NCBI RefSeq assembly: GCF_013215705.1
Contig: NZ_JABSQR010000010.1
Span: forward strand, 1 to 64,000
Length of the DNA stretch: 64,000 nt
Direction of reading: 5' to 3'
DNA from: Moritella sp.
GTDB taxonomy: Bacteria; Pseudomonadota; Gammaproteobacteria; Enterobacterales; Moritellaceae
The notes beneath the pieces were generated by a model, which saw only the letters and a list, made by a program, of their open reading frames with translations, made no database searches and was not told the DNA's origin. Shown one piece after another: positions 56,401 to 64,000 of this stretch; positions within the stretch are counted from its first letter, which is position 1; each line of letters opens with the position of its first letter. Both the position numbers and the translations under genes were made by a program.

Positions 56401-59400
56401 ATAACTAGTCGTGATGGTTTCTTTGCTGTTGGCGGTGACTCTATTTTAGCGTTGCAGTTAGTGGCAATCGCTCGAAAAGAAGGCGTTAAATTAACACCGC
56501 AGTTGTTATTTAAACATCAAACACCTGTTGAGTTAGCAGAGGTTATGGCAGATCAATTACCGCTGTCGGATCCTAAGGAAAAACTTCATGAGCAAGCTAT
56601 ATCAGCACTCGCTCAGCTATGGTCAAAGACGTTATCAAAGCAAAATGTTGAGTCGAGTGATAACTTCTTTGAAATAGGAGGTGATTCTATTTTAGCGCTG
56701 CAGTTTATTGCTGCTGCACGCAAGAAAAATATCATTCTGCGTCCTCAGGATGTTTTTAAATATCAAACACTGGCTGATTTAGCCTTGTTTATTGTGCCGC
56801 AGATAGAAGAACAAAATGCGAGTGCTGAGCAAATATCGTCTACGACAGTGATGAAGACTGAGCAATCTGTATCTCGTTATGATCTGGATATATTACCTGA
56901 AACGTTAACCGTTGATGATGTGATGGCAACCATTTCTGCCCGTGATTTAAATACCATTTGTCAGGATATACCGGCATCTTTAATTGATGATGTGTTACCG
57001 CTTTCACCTACTCAACAAGGGATCTTGTTCCATTGTTTGTTGGATCCGCAACCAGAATTGTATTTAAACGTAACGAGTATGGCTCTCACTGGTAGCATAA
57101 ATACAGACGCGTTTCTTGCCGCATGGAAAAGCGCAGCGCAGCGTCATGATGTAACCCGAAGCCGTTTTATTTGGCATGATCTTGAACATCCTTATCAGGT
57201 GGTATGCCGACATACTGAGATGAACACAGTAATGCAAGATTGGCAGGCATTATCGATAGCGGAACAGAACGCTAAATTTGAGGAACTCGTCGCTGAAGAG
57301 CATCAAATTGGATTTAAACTGACTGATGCACCGCTTATGCGCGTGATTTTAGTTAAATTATCTCCTCAAGATCACCGCTTAATATGGACGCGCCATCATT
57401 TGATCGTAGACGGTTGGACATCGGCATTAATTGCGGGTGATGCGATGGCTATTTATCAGCAAAAAGATTTACAACCAGCGCCGCATTATGCCGACTATTT
57501 CACTTGGTTAGGTCGTCAAGACATGGCATATGCCGGAAAAGAGTGGCAAGCGTACTTAGCTGATTTTACCCAAACGACACATTTACCTGGTCCAGAAACC
57601 CCGATGCAAGGGCAAAAACATTGCCAGTATCAAATAGCCGAGTCGGTTACGCAGAAGTTGAAGGCGCAGGCTAGAGCACATGGTTTAACGTTAAATACGT
57701 TGGTGCAACTGGCGTGGGGGATTACGTTAAGTCGATTTACTGGTGGTTATGATGTGATATTTGGAATGACGTCTGCTGGACGCCCGCAGGAAGTTTCAGA
57801 TATTGAGCATATGGCTGGCGTGTTCATTGCTAGTTTACCATTACGAACTCGTTTCAATCCTGCTGAGCGATTAGTTGATTGTGCAACGCAATTACAGCTC
57901 GATGCATCTGAGTTACGAAGCATTGATTACATGCCACTTGCAGAGATCCAATCGTATGTTGATCTAGAGCCAGGAGAGTTACTGTTTGATACCGCTCTGG
58001 TATTTCAAAACTACCCATTTCCTCAAGAACTGAGGGAGATGACCACGCCAAAATTTGAGCTGCTGGAGGTATCTGAATCAAGTAATTTCCCGATGATGTT
58101 ACAAGTTGAGCCTAGTCATATTCTGAATATCAATTGTTCTTTTGATACTCAAAAAGTCTCACAAGATTTAGCGACTAGCATGTTAACCATGCTTGACGCG
58201 GCGCTAACCTATCTTTCTGAAGACGTAGATACCTATACTTATCAACTCATTGATTTGTTAACGTTATCGACAGTCGTGAATGAAACTCAAGTGGATTTAC
58301 CTGCGAAGTGGGATTGGTTAGATCAAGTTAAATTACGTGCGAATGAAGATGGTGCAAGCCTAGCCCTGATTGCTGACGATCGCCAGTTAACTTATGAAGA
58401 GTTAGTTGCTGAAGTGTCAGAACTCGCTGGCGCTATGGCTGGATTCAACCTCAATCATGAGCAGCCGATAGCTGTTTGTTTAACACGTGAAGCTGATCTT
58501 GTTGTTACTTTATTAGCGATTTATCAATTGGGCTTATCTTATATCCCATTAGATCCATTGTTGCCAGAACGCCGCTTGGAAGATATTTTTAATCAAGCTG
58601 AACCTCAGTTAGTGATAACGGATCGGACTTTCGACTCTGCACCTTGTCTCTCTCCTACAGAACTAAAAAAACAGTCTAAAGGGCCTGGCCCTGTCGTTGA
58701 CTGCCACCCAAATACATTGGCATACACTATTTTTACATCTGGTTCTACAGGCCGCCCGAAAGGTGTTCAAATTGATCGTTCCGCGTTAAATTATTTCTTA
58801 CAAGCGATACAGGATGTAGTGAATATATCTGCTGAAGATCGGTTGTTGGCCGTGACCACGATTGGTTTCGATATTGCTGTATTAGAATTATTATTGCCTT
58901 TGGTGCACGGTGCGACCTTGGTGTTAGCTAACGAACAACAGAGTAAAGATAGCCAAGCATTAAGTCAGCTATTATCACAGCATAAAATCAGTGTGATGCA
59001 AGCAACACCTGCAACATGGCAAAGTTTGGCTGATATTGACAGTGCTTGGTGGTCATCACTTAATGTACTGACTGGTGGTGAGGCGTTGAATGCAGCATTA
59101 GCTGAATTATTGATAAAAAAAGCAGCGAGTGTGACCAATGTTTATGGTCCAACAGAAGCGACCGTTTGGGCATCAAGTTCGCGTGTTGAGCGTGTCACAG
59201 GTAAATTAGCGGCGCTAGGTAAGCCATTAATTAATACTCAGTTTTATGTTTTAGATAGCGCACTTCAGCCGGTATTGTCAGGGGTTGAAGGTGAGTTATA
59301 TATTTCAGGATTAGGGTTAGCTCGCGGGTATTTAAACAGTCCTAAATTAACCGCCGAGAGTTTTTTACCTGATCCTTTCTCACAAGCTCCGGGACAACGT

Positions 59401-60072
59401 ATGTATCGCACTGGCGATCGCGTTTATTTCGATTCGAAAGGTGAGTTGCAGTACATAGGTAGAACTGACTTCCAAGTGAAATTACGTGGATTCAGAATTG
59501 AATTGGGTGAAATTGAAGCCGTGCTTCAGGCGCAAACCGGTGTTAAGGAAGCTATCGCTTTAGTATGGCAAGCGGATACTGAACATGGCTATATCGCTGC
59601 TTACGTCACGTTACGTAAATCTGCAGTCTTAGATAGTGAACTGCTGTTACGCCTGATTGCCGAGCATTTACCCGTTTATATGGTACCAACTGAACTTGTG
59701 ATCCTCGATGCAATGCCATTGAACAGCAATGGCAAAATCGATCGCAAAGCGCTACCAGAATCTGATAGTCATGGGATGGGCCATTACTTATCTCCACAAA
59801 CTGAACTTGAGCATCAATTAGTGGATATTTGGCAACAAATCCTAGGGCATGATCAGATAGGTATCCAAGACAGCTTCTTTAGACTAGGGGGCAATTCGCT
59901 TTCTGCAACTCGTCTACAAGCTAGAATCCAGCGAACATTCAGCGTACAGATCCCATTAGCTGAGTTATTCCATAATCCGACAATTGCCGAACTTGCCACA
60001 CTTTTAGAAAAAGAGTCGTTGCAACAAGATGATCTGGCAATGATGGCTGATCTACTAGACCAATTTGAGTAA
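53452..60072 (+). CDS. Nonribosomal peptide synthetase, C-A-T-T-C-A-T
   Basis: The 2206-residue NRPS has seven domains by motif: C1 (about 15-440, HHIAGDF with H151/H152/D156), A1 (about 460-940, FTSGSTGIPK; core 4'-PP sites follow), T1 (Ser997, GGDSI), T2 (Ser1079, GGDSI), C2 (about 1180-1600, LSPTQQGILFH, HHLIVDG at 1315-1321), A2 (about 1620-2100, FTSGSTGRPK) and T3 (Ser2149, GGNSL). Pocket residues read D655 L656 T659 K698 V722 G724 H748 V756 G757 K937 for A1 (aspartate) and D1807 I1808 L1811 Q1850 L1873 G1875 V1897 V1905 W1906 K2095 for A2 (glycine). The tandem T1-T2 is unusual. C1 at the N-terminus may be a starter condensation domain that adds an acyl group. No thioesterase is present, so the chain passes to the next protein. 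Confidence 0.95.
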   Translation: MELEQTQVEQNDKGLRLDVSSNQKSLWFLYKLAPESSAYNMYFSTLLGGREQHAIDINLLEQSYYHTIEHHDALKTGYQQDEKGVYAFLAPHKSADFSVENHSFTETEKDDWIAKCADQPFELEQGYVCRANVLINDTDGKVTPYLIVTLHHIAGDFYSIEQMVATWAKYYSQLVDGTTDPAPSVQYSQWVTEQKQYLASDAADRALTFWKSELAPLPAPLSISTDFERGDIQNFDGCELQFDGNQALTDKVTALARETKTTSYTVLLSAFQFYLHKLSGQSKFLIASPTMGRYKRTHKEIVGYCVNPFLIPADFTEPCNFTELIVERARFYRQSLRHQRMPLTEISEALIDNRSAERTAVTSHMFTYTRANDRIIGMPISDHIIDSGQRGAAHELNLVVYEYENSFRYHWRFNSSLYTAETVTAIADGFFELLDELLLAPNKLLIQHQFKAWLPDAKPVTPRYETGLAMWQDITPTQPALLYNEQVLTVAEISEQASRLAYALSQSNVNHRDRVAILLPRGVEQVIAMLSVWYVGAAFVPLDDGQPNERTQIMLKEADVEVCVGAGSRPDWLPEIYHWLDATDVLAQVSQPLVKPLVLCAEDPAYLIFTSGSTGIPKAVSVGHGALASYVEAVNRRLDLPKNSVYASLASVATDLGYTALWAGLLSGNQVRILDQAFMLDAEGLADHLAKYPVDMLKVVPSHLQGLLASERSEILPRHTLVFGGEDVNNSLLEQLRVYSSELNVFNHYGPTEATVGVIAGRLLAGEPTALGTPLDGCRVYLLDSLLQAVPVGAIGDLYIAGNQLAQGYWQDSAKTAQHFMSDPFYSGERMYRSGDRAKQLADGRIKFIGRADGQVKIRGYRVELAEIETQLNALDGVVEAAIIFDKTEGREKLTAVVVSKQDKTELSRLLSMCLPSYMQPHYWQSVAEIPRTINGKVDRKKLALNLNGSTNESDSKSLLSSDQGVLFFCRLFAKVLNKQANEITSRDGFFAVGGDSILALQLVAIARKEGVKLTPQLLFKHQTPVELAEVMADQLPLSDPKEKLHEQAISALAQLWSKTLSKQNVESSDNFFEIGGDSILALQFIAAARKKNIILRPQDVFKYQTLADLALFIVPQIEEQNASAEQISSTTVMKTEQSVSRYDLDILPETLTVDDVMATISARDLNTICQDIPASLIDDVLPLSPTQQGILFHCLLDPQPELYLNVTSMALTGSINTDAFLAAWKSAAQRHDVTRSRFIWHDLEHPYQVVCRHTEMNTVMQDWQALSIAEQNAKFEELVAEEHQIGFKLTDAPLMRVILVKLSPQDHRLIWTRHHLIVDGWTSALIAGDAMAIYQQKDLQPAPHYADYFTWLGRQDMAYAGKEWQAYLADFTQTTHLPGPETPMQGQKHCQYQIAESVTQKLKAQARAHGLTLNTLVQLAWGITLSRFTGGYDVIFGMTSAGRPQEVSDIEHMAGVFIASLPLRTRFNPAERLVDCATQLQLDASELRSIDYMPLAEIQSYVDLEPGELLFDTALVFQNYPFPQELREMTTPKFELLEVSESSNFPMMLQVEPSHILNINCSFDTQKVSQDLATSMLTMLDAALTYLSEDVDTYTYQLIDLLTLSTVVNETQVDLPAKWDWLDQVKLRANEDGASLALIADDRQLTYEELVAEVSELAGAMAGFNLNHEQPIAVCLTREADLVVTLLAIYQLGLSYIPLDPLLPERRLEDIFNQAEPQLVITDRTFDSAPCLSPTELKKQSKGPGPVVDCHPNTLAYTIFTSGSTGRPKGVQIDRSALNYFLQAIQDVVNISAEDRLLAVTTIGFDIAVLELLLPLVHGATLVLANEQQSKDSQALSQLLSQHKISVMQATPATWQSLADIDSAWWSSLNVLTGGEALNAALAELLIKKAASVTNVYGPTEATVWASSSRVERVTGKLAALGKPLINTQFYVLDSALQPVLSGVEGELYISGLGLARGYLNSPKLTAESFLPDPFSQAPGQRMYRTGDRVYFDSKGELQYIGRTDFQVKLRGFRIELGEIEAVLQAQTGVKEAIALVWQADTEHGYIAAYVTLRKSAVLDSELLLRLIAEHLPVYMVPTELVILDAMPLNSNGKIDRKALPESDSHGMGHYLSPQTELEHQLVDIWQQILGHDQIGIQDSFFRLGGNSLSATRLQARIQRTFSVQIPLAELFHNPTIAELATLLEKESLQQDDLAMMADLLDQFE

Positions 60073-60075
60073 ATT

Positions 60076-63000
60076 ATGAATCAGAATATAAATTCAATCA
60101 ATATTGCAATGCGCTTGGCCAAATTGTCAAAAGAAAAAAAAGTGCAGTTTAGAGCCTTGTTAAAAGAAAAAAATATCGACAGTTGGCAATTACCTATTGT
60201 TGCTGCAGCAAGAGAAGATAAAATGGAAGTCTTGTCTAATGCTCAGCAGCGCCTGTGGTTTATAAACCACTATGAGCAAGGGAGTTCTGCCTATAATTTG
60301 TTTACGTGTTTAGACATAAAAGGTGATATTGATACTGGTGCGCTAAAATTAGCACTTCGAGAAGTGCTTAACCGCCACACTATATTACGCAGTACATATC
60401 ATGTTGTAGATGGTAAACCGATGCAACGAGTCGAAGTTGACTATGCGCTACCATTTTGGGCTGAATCGGATGTGCCCAATTTAGAACAACGCAGTTTGGC
60501 CGTCGCTGATGCGGTATTTGATTTAGAAAACGAGCTACCTTTGCGTATCTATCTATTATCAGATAAGTCCAAGCAGACCCGTTTGGTGTTTGTTGCACAC
60601 CATATCGCTTTTGATGCTTGGTCTGAAGCTGTGCTTGTTAAAGAATTCTCTGAATGTTATGCCCGTTTTACATCTCAGGGAAGCGCTCAAGCACCGTCTG
60701 TACCTGAACTACAATATGCTGATTTTGCGCTATGGCAACAAGAGTGGCTTGAAAGTGAAGCTGCAGAGTTACAATTAAAATATTGGGAAAAGCAGCTAAT
60801 AGGAATGCCTGAGTGTATGCCTTTACCCCTTGATTTTCCTCGTCCTGACGTATTATCAAGAACCTATCAGGGGGCTGAAGTTCAACTTGATGTCCCTGAC
60901 AACGTGTATCTTAAACTGCAGGATATGGTGAGAGAGCAAGGCACAACGCTTTATTCAGTGATGCAAGCAGGCTTTTCATTACTATTAAATAAACTGGGAG
61001 CAGGCCAAGATATATGCTTAGGTACGTCGGTAGCGAGCCGTCAGCGTCCTGAGCTGGAAAGCATGATTGGCTTTTTGGTTAACACGCTTGTTATTCGCCA
61101 TCAGCTACAAGATAAGCAAAGTTTCAGACAGTTAATTGACCAAGTGTCAGAAACAACTCGGGAGGCGTTTGAGCATCAAGAGTTACCTTTCGATTTGGTT
61201 GTCGATAAATTGAATATTCCTCGAGGTAAAGCGTGGAGCCCATTGTTCCAAGTGCTTTTCGTTCATCGTAATGTTCCTCGTCAAGCACTCCAACTGGGGG
61301 AACTGGAATTAACTCAGGTACCGCACCAGAGTAACCGTGCTCGTTTTGATCTCACGTTACGCCTTACTGAAGATGATAATAAGTTGAGATTAGATTTAGA
61401 ATATAGCCGTGAACTATTCAACGACGAAACGGTTGTTGACTTATTAAATCGATATTTACAGCTATTAAGTGCGTGTTTAAGTACGCCAGATACGCTGATC
61501 GATATAGATCCGGCTTTAGCTGTAAAAAGTCCTGTTGCACAGTCATTATCACATGATGCTACCGCTAATCACGCGTTAACGACGGAACAAGAATTACAAA
61601 TAACGAATCAGTTGATTGCTCTATTCACTGATATGCTAGGGCGTGAAGTTTCTGCGGATGACAGTTTCTTTGAGCTCGGTGGTGATTCAATTCTAAGCTT
61701 ACAATTGGTCGCTAAAGCCAAAAAATCAGGTTTAACCTTGACGCCTAAATTATTGTTTAAGGCGCAAACACCGCAAGCGATAGCCGCTGCAATAATCGCC
61801 GAATTACCAACTAAAACTGTGCCGACTGTAACAAATATACCTTCGCAGTTACCGGCCTTACTTGCTGCATTTAAGCAGTTGCTTGGTAATCAAGCGTTAA
61901 CGGAGAAGGACAGCTTTTTTGAGCATGGTGGTGACTCTATCCTTAGTCTGCAGTTAGTCGCGAAACTAAAAAAACAAGGGATTAAAGTTACGCCAAAGCA
62001 GGTTTTCGCACTGCAAACGCCTTACCATATCGCACAAGCTCTCGCTGCTGAGGAGGGGCCGTCCGAGATTATAGGCAATGAGTTATTGAACGATAATAAC
62101 AGTAGTCCATCTGAATATCCGATGGCGCCTATTCAGCATTGGTTTTTTGAACAACAGCTTAAGCATGCCGCTCATTGGAATCAATCGGTACTCTTGAGTC
62201 ACGATAACGTGTTAGACGTTACTTGTTTTACTAAAGCCGTAGAACAAGTGTTAGCAACGCATCAGCAATTAGCGATGAATTTCACACCGACTAAAAATAG
62301 CGATTATCAGCAGTTTATTGGCAATCATCAGGTTGAAGTTTGTTCACACACTATTCATAGCGAAGCATTGCAATCTCAATTATCAAGTCTGCAAAGTACG
62401 TTATCACTGAGTGGAACTGCACCTATCCGAGTCGATTTATTTAAGTTAAGTGATCAACCACAAGGACGTATTTTATTTACGGCCCATCATTTGGTTATCG
62501 ATGCTGTTTCTTGGCGTATATTGGTTACGCAAATTTGGCAAACTTACCAGTTATTGAGTCATGGGCTTTCTACTGATGGTTCGTTAGAAACATACCAAAC
62601 CACATCTTATCAAGCATGGGTTGATGATTTATTACAGTGGCCTGAACATAAGATCAAGGCGGCACGTGATTATTGGTCGCCGATGGCAAGCGAAGCTCAA
62701 GAAATGCAACAAGCTTGGGTGTCATTGCCGATGAATAACTTAGACAATGCCCAAACAATTGAAAATCATATCCGCGATGTTGATGTTATTGAAGTCAAAC
62801 TACCTGCTCACTTGACTGAAAAATTGATTTCTAAGTCCTTGTCTGCTTACCAACTAAAAATTGATGAATTAATGCTAGCTGCTGTGACATTCGCAATGTC
62901 GCAATGGCGTGGTTCTAATACAATGTTGATTGAACTAGAAAGTCACGGGCGTCATCATGATGACCTCGATTTATCACAAACGATAGGTTGGTTCACGAGT

Positions 63001-64000
63001 CGCTATCCAGTGTTATTAGCATCTATTGATAATTGTTCATCAGATTTACTGATGCGTCAGCATATTCTGTCTATTAAAGATCAGTTACGCGCAGTGCCTG
63101 ATTATGGGCAAGGTTTTGGTGTGCTGAAGTATCTGCATAATGAAGTGACGGAGCTTGTTACACCTGCTTTAGTATTTAATTATCTTGGTCAAATTGATAA
63201 AGGCATGATGAGTCAAGGCGTTGGACTCGCGCCTGAGCAAATTCCTAATCAACGCCACGGCGATAATACTCGACCACAATGGTTAGACTTAAATGCAATG
63301 ATTACCGGCGGTAAATTAAATATGCGCTGGAATTATAATACCTTGGTGAATACAAAAGATGAGATCAAGTTGTTGGCATTGACTGTCATCGAGTACTTGT
63401 CAAAAATGATTGAACATTGTGAGCATACTGATAATGCGATATCAAAATCTGAAGTACCATTATTGACGTTAACCCAACCCGAGCTTGATAGCTTAGTAGA
63501 CTTAATACCAGCCCCCCAAGACACCATTAAGGATATATATCCTTTAACGCCGTTACAAAATGGCATGTTGTTCCACACATTGTCAGAACAAAGCTTAGGT
63601 ATGTATGTAAACCAAAGTCTGGTTGAACTAGATGGAGAACTTGATGTTAAGGCATTAGAATCTGCTTGGCAGTGGGTAATCAATCAACATGATATGTTAC
63701 GTACAGGTTTTATTTGGCAACAACTAGATGAACCTATTCAATATGTTGTTAAAGAGTCACAAGTTGATTGGCAAAATATTAATTACCTTGGAAAAATAAC
63801 AAGCGAAGCAGAAGCTGAATTGAAGGTATTAGCCGAACAAGAGGTTGATACCGGGTTTGAGTTAAATAAAGCTGGCTTGATGCGTTTTAAATTAGTGAGA
63901 TTAGCAGAAAATCATCACTGTCTAATTTGGACTCGACATCATTTAATTGTGGATGGTTGGTGTACTAATTTGGTTATAAGAGAAGTACAACAAGCGTACC
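60076..64000 (+). CDS. Nonribosomal peptide synthetase, C-T-T-E-C..., cut by window end
   Basis: The frame starts at ATG 60076, three bases after the first NRPS stop, and stays open for 1308 codons to the window edge. Domains by motif: C (about 45-470, AHHIAFDAWS with H175/H176/D180), T (Ser538), T (Ser621), epimerisation domain (PMAPIQHWFFEQQ; HHLVIDAVSWR with H804/H805/D809; a later FNYLGQI) and the start of another C (YPLTPLQNGMLFH at about 1155; HHLIVDGW near 1288). Between the first C and first T there are only about 45 residues, so this module has no adenylation domain. The residue it carries must be loaded from elsewhere and be turned to the D form. The rest of the protein lies beyond the window. 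Confidence 0.93.
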   Translation, partial: MNQNINSINIAMRLAKLSKEKKVQFRALLKEKNIDSWQLPIVAAAREDKMEVLSNAQQRLWFINHYEQGSSAYNLFTCLDIKGDIDTGALKLALREVLNRHTILRSTYHVVDGKPMQRVEVDYALPFWAESDVPNLEQRSLAVADAVFDLENELPLRIYLLSDKSKQTRLVFVAHHIAFDAWSEAVLVKEFSECYARFTSQGSAQAPSVPELQYADFALWQQEWLESEAAELQLKYWEKQLIGMPECMPLPLDFPRPDVLSRTYQGAEVQLDVPDNVYLKLQDMVREQGTTLYSVMQAGFSLLLNKLGAGQDICLGTSVASRQRPELESMIGFLVNTLVIRHQLQDKQSFRQLIDQVSETTREAFEHQELPFDLVVDKLNIPRGKAWSPLFQVLFVHRNVPRQALQLGELELTQVPHQSNRARFDLTLRLTEDDNKLRLDLEYSRELFNDETVVDLLNRYLQLLSACLSTPDTLIDIDPALAVKSPVAQSLSHDATANHALTTEQELQITNQLIALFTDMLGREVSADDSFFELGGDSILSLQLVAKAKKSGLTLTPKLLFKAQTPQAIAAAIIAELPTKTVPTVTNIPSQLPALLAAFKQLLGNQALTEKDSFFEHGGDSILSLQLVAKLKKQGIKVTPKQVFALQTPYHIAQALAAEEGPSEIIGNELLNDNNSSPSEYPMAPIQHWFFEQQLKHAAHWNQSVLLSHDNVLDVTCFTKAVEQVLATHQQLAMNFTPTKNSDYQQFIGNHQVEVCSHTIHSEALQSQLSSLQSTLSLSGTAPIRVDLFKLSDQPQGRILFTAHHLVIDAVSWRILVTQIWQTYQLLSHGLSTDGSLETYQTTSYQAWVDDLLQWPEHKIKAARDYWSPMASEAQEMQQAWVSLPMNNLDNAQTIENHIRDVDVIEVKLPAHLTEKLISKSLSAYQLKIDELMLAAVTFAMSQWRGSNTMLIELESHGRHHDDLDLSQTIGWFTSRYPVLLASIDNCSSDLLMRQHILSIKDQLRAVPDYGQGFGVLKYLHNEVTELVTPALVFNYLGQIDKGMMSQGVGLAPEQIPNQRHGDNTRPQWLDLNAMITGGKLNMRWNYNTLVNTKDEIKLLALTVIEYLSKMIEHCEHTDNAISKSEVPLLTLTQPELDSLVDLIPAPQDTIKDIYPLTPLQNGMLFHTLSEQSLGMYVNQSLVELDGELDVKALESAWQWVINQHDMLRTGFIWQQLDEPIQYVVKESQVDWQNINYLGKITSEAEAELKVLAEQEVDTGFELNKAGLMRFKLVRLAENHHCLIWTRHHLIVDGWCTNLVIREVQQAY

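Noticed and set aside
41331-64000. Genes for 2,3-dihydroxybenzoate or N5-hydroxyornithine synthesis
   Set aside because: No EntA/B/C/E-like or ornithine-monooxygenase-like protein is encoded in the visible part of the locus, so a catechol or hydroxamate ligand is not claimed; it may be coded beyond the window.

Overview
The window is chromosomal DNA of an AT-rich marine-type gammaproteobacterium. Gene order matches enteric/vibrio core neighbourhoods: fur-fldA-ybfE-ybfF-seqA, hinT-lipoprotein-kinase-nagZ, fabB-pdxB-asd-fimV-truA-accD-folC-dedD-cvpA-purF and lpxH-ppiB-cysS-folD. Protein similarity and gene order suggest the Alteromonadales/Vibrionales, and my best guess is a Moritella-like organism. 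The genus is inference.

Layout. Positions 1-41,000 are mostly housekeeping: the 3' part of an initiator tRNA, nadA, a ComEA-like protein, yciB, a POT peptide transporter, rfaH, a lone pseudopilin, glnS, fur, flavodoxin, seqA, btuCD, a PLP enzyme, a two-domain 6-carboxytetrahydropterin-synthase-like protein, hinT, a frameshifted thiamine/choline-kinase-like gene, nagZ, and a periplasmic-binding-protein/hybrid-kinase pair. The fabB-to-purF stretch, lpxH, ppiB, cysS, an FKBP isomerase, folD and a Nudix protein follow. A five-gene tRNA array (Pro-Arg-His-Leu-Pro) ends this part at about 40.5 kb. Clear rho-independent terminators punctuate the region, and a 50-54 bp palindromic intergenic repeat occurs twice in opposite orientations. 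I saw no insertion sequence, prophage or CRISPR.

From about 41.3 kb to the window end (cut inside a gene) lies an iron-regulated siderophore locus. Going right it encodes a PvdE/SyrD-type exporter, a four-gene YejABEF-like peptide importer and a nitroreductase-family flavoprotein. Going left are an MbtH-like protein, a TonB-dependent siderophore receptor and a type II thioesterase. Going right again are a SyrP/TauD-type Fe(II)/2-oxoglutarate hydroxylase and two NRPSs. A textbook Fur box (TGATAATTATTATCA) sits in the divergent promoter. The adenylation pocket residues read by eye give DLTKVGHVGK (aspartate) and DILQLGVVWK (glycine), and the aspartate module sits beside the hydroxylase, so a beta-hydroxyaspartate peptidic siderophore is the likely product.

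The most unusual point is NRPS architecture. The first synthetase reads C-A-T-T-C-A-T. The second begins C-T-T-E-C with no adenylation domain in its first module. The two T-T pairs resemble each other, member by member, and differ from the glycine T domain. This suggests that a tandem carrier pair was duplicated and that the A-less module is loaded by a shared or distant adenylation domain. Other points worth checking are a 10-C homopolymer between the kinase and receiver halves of the hybrid kinase, the single-base frameshift in the kinase gene before nagZ, and the tandem pterin-synthase protein whose two halves keep complementary motifs.
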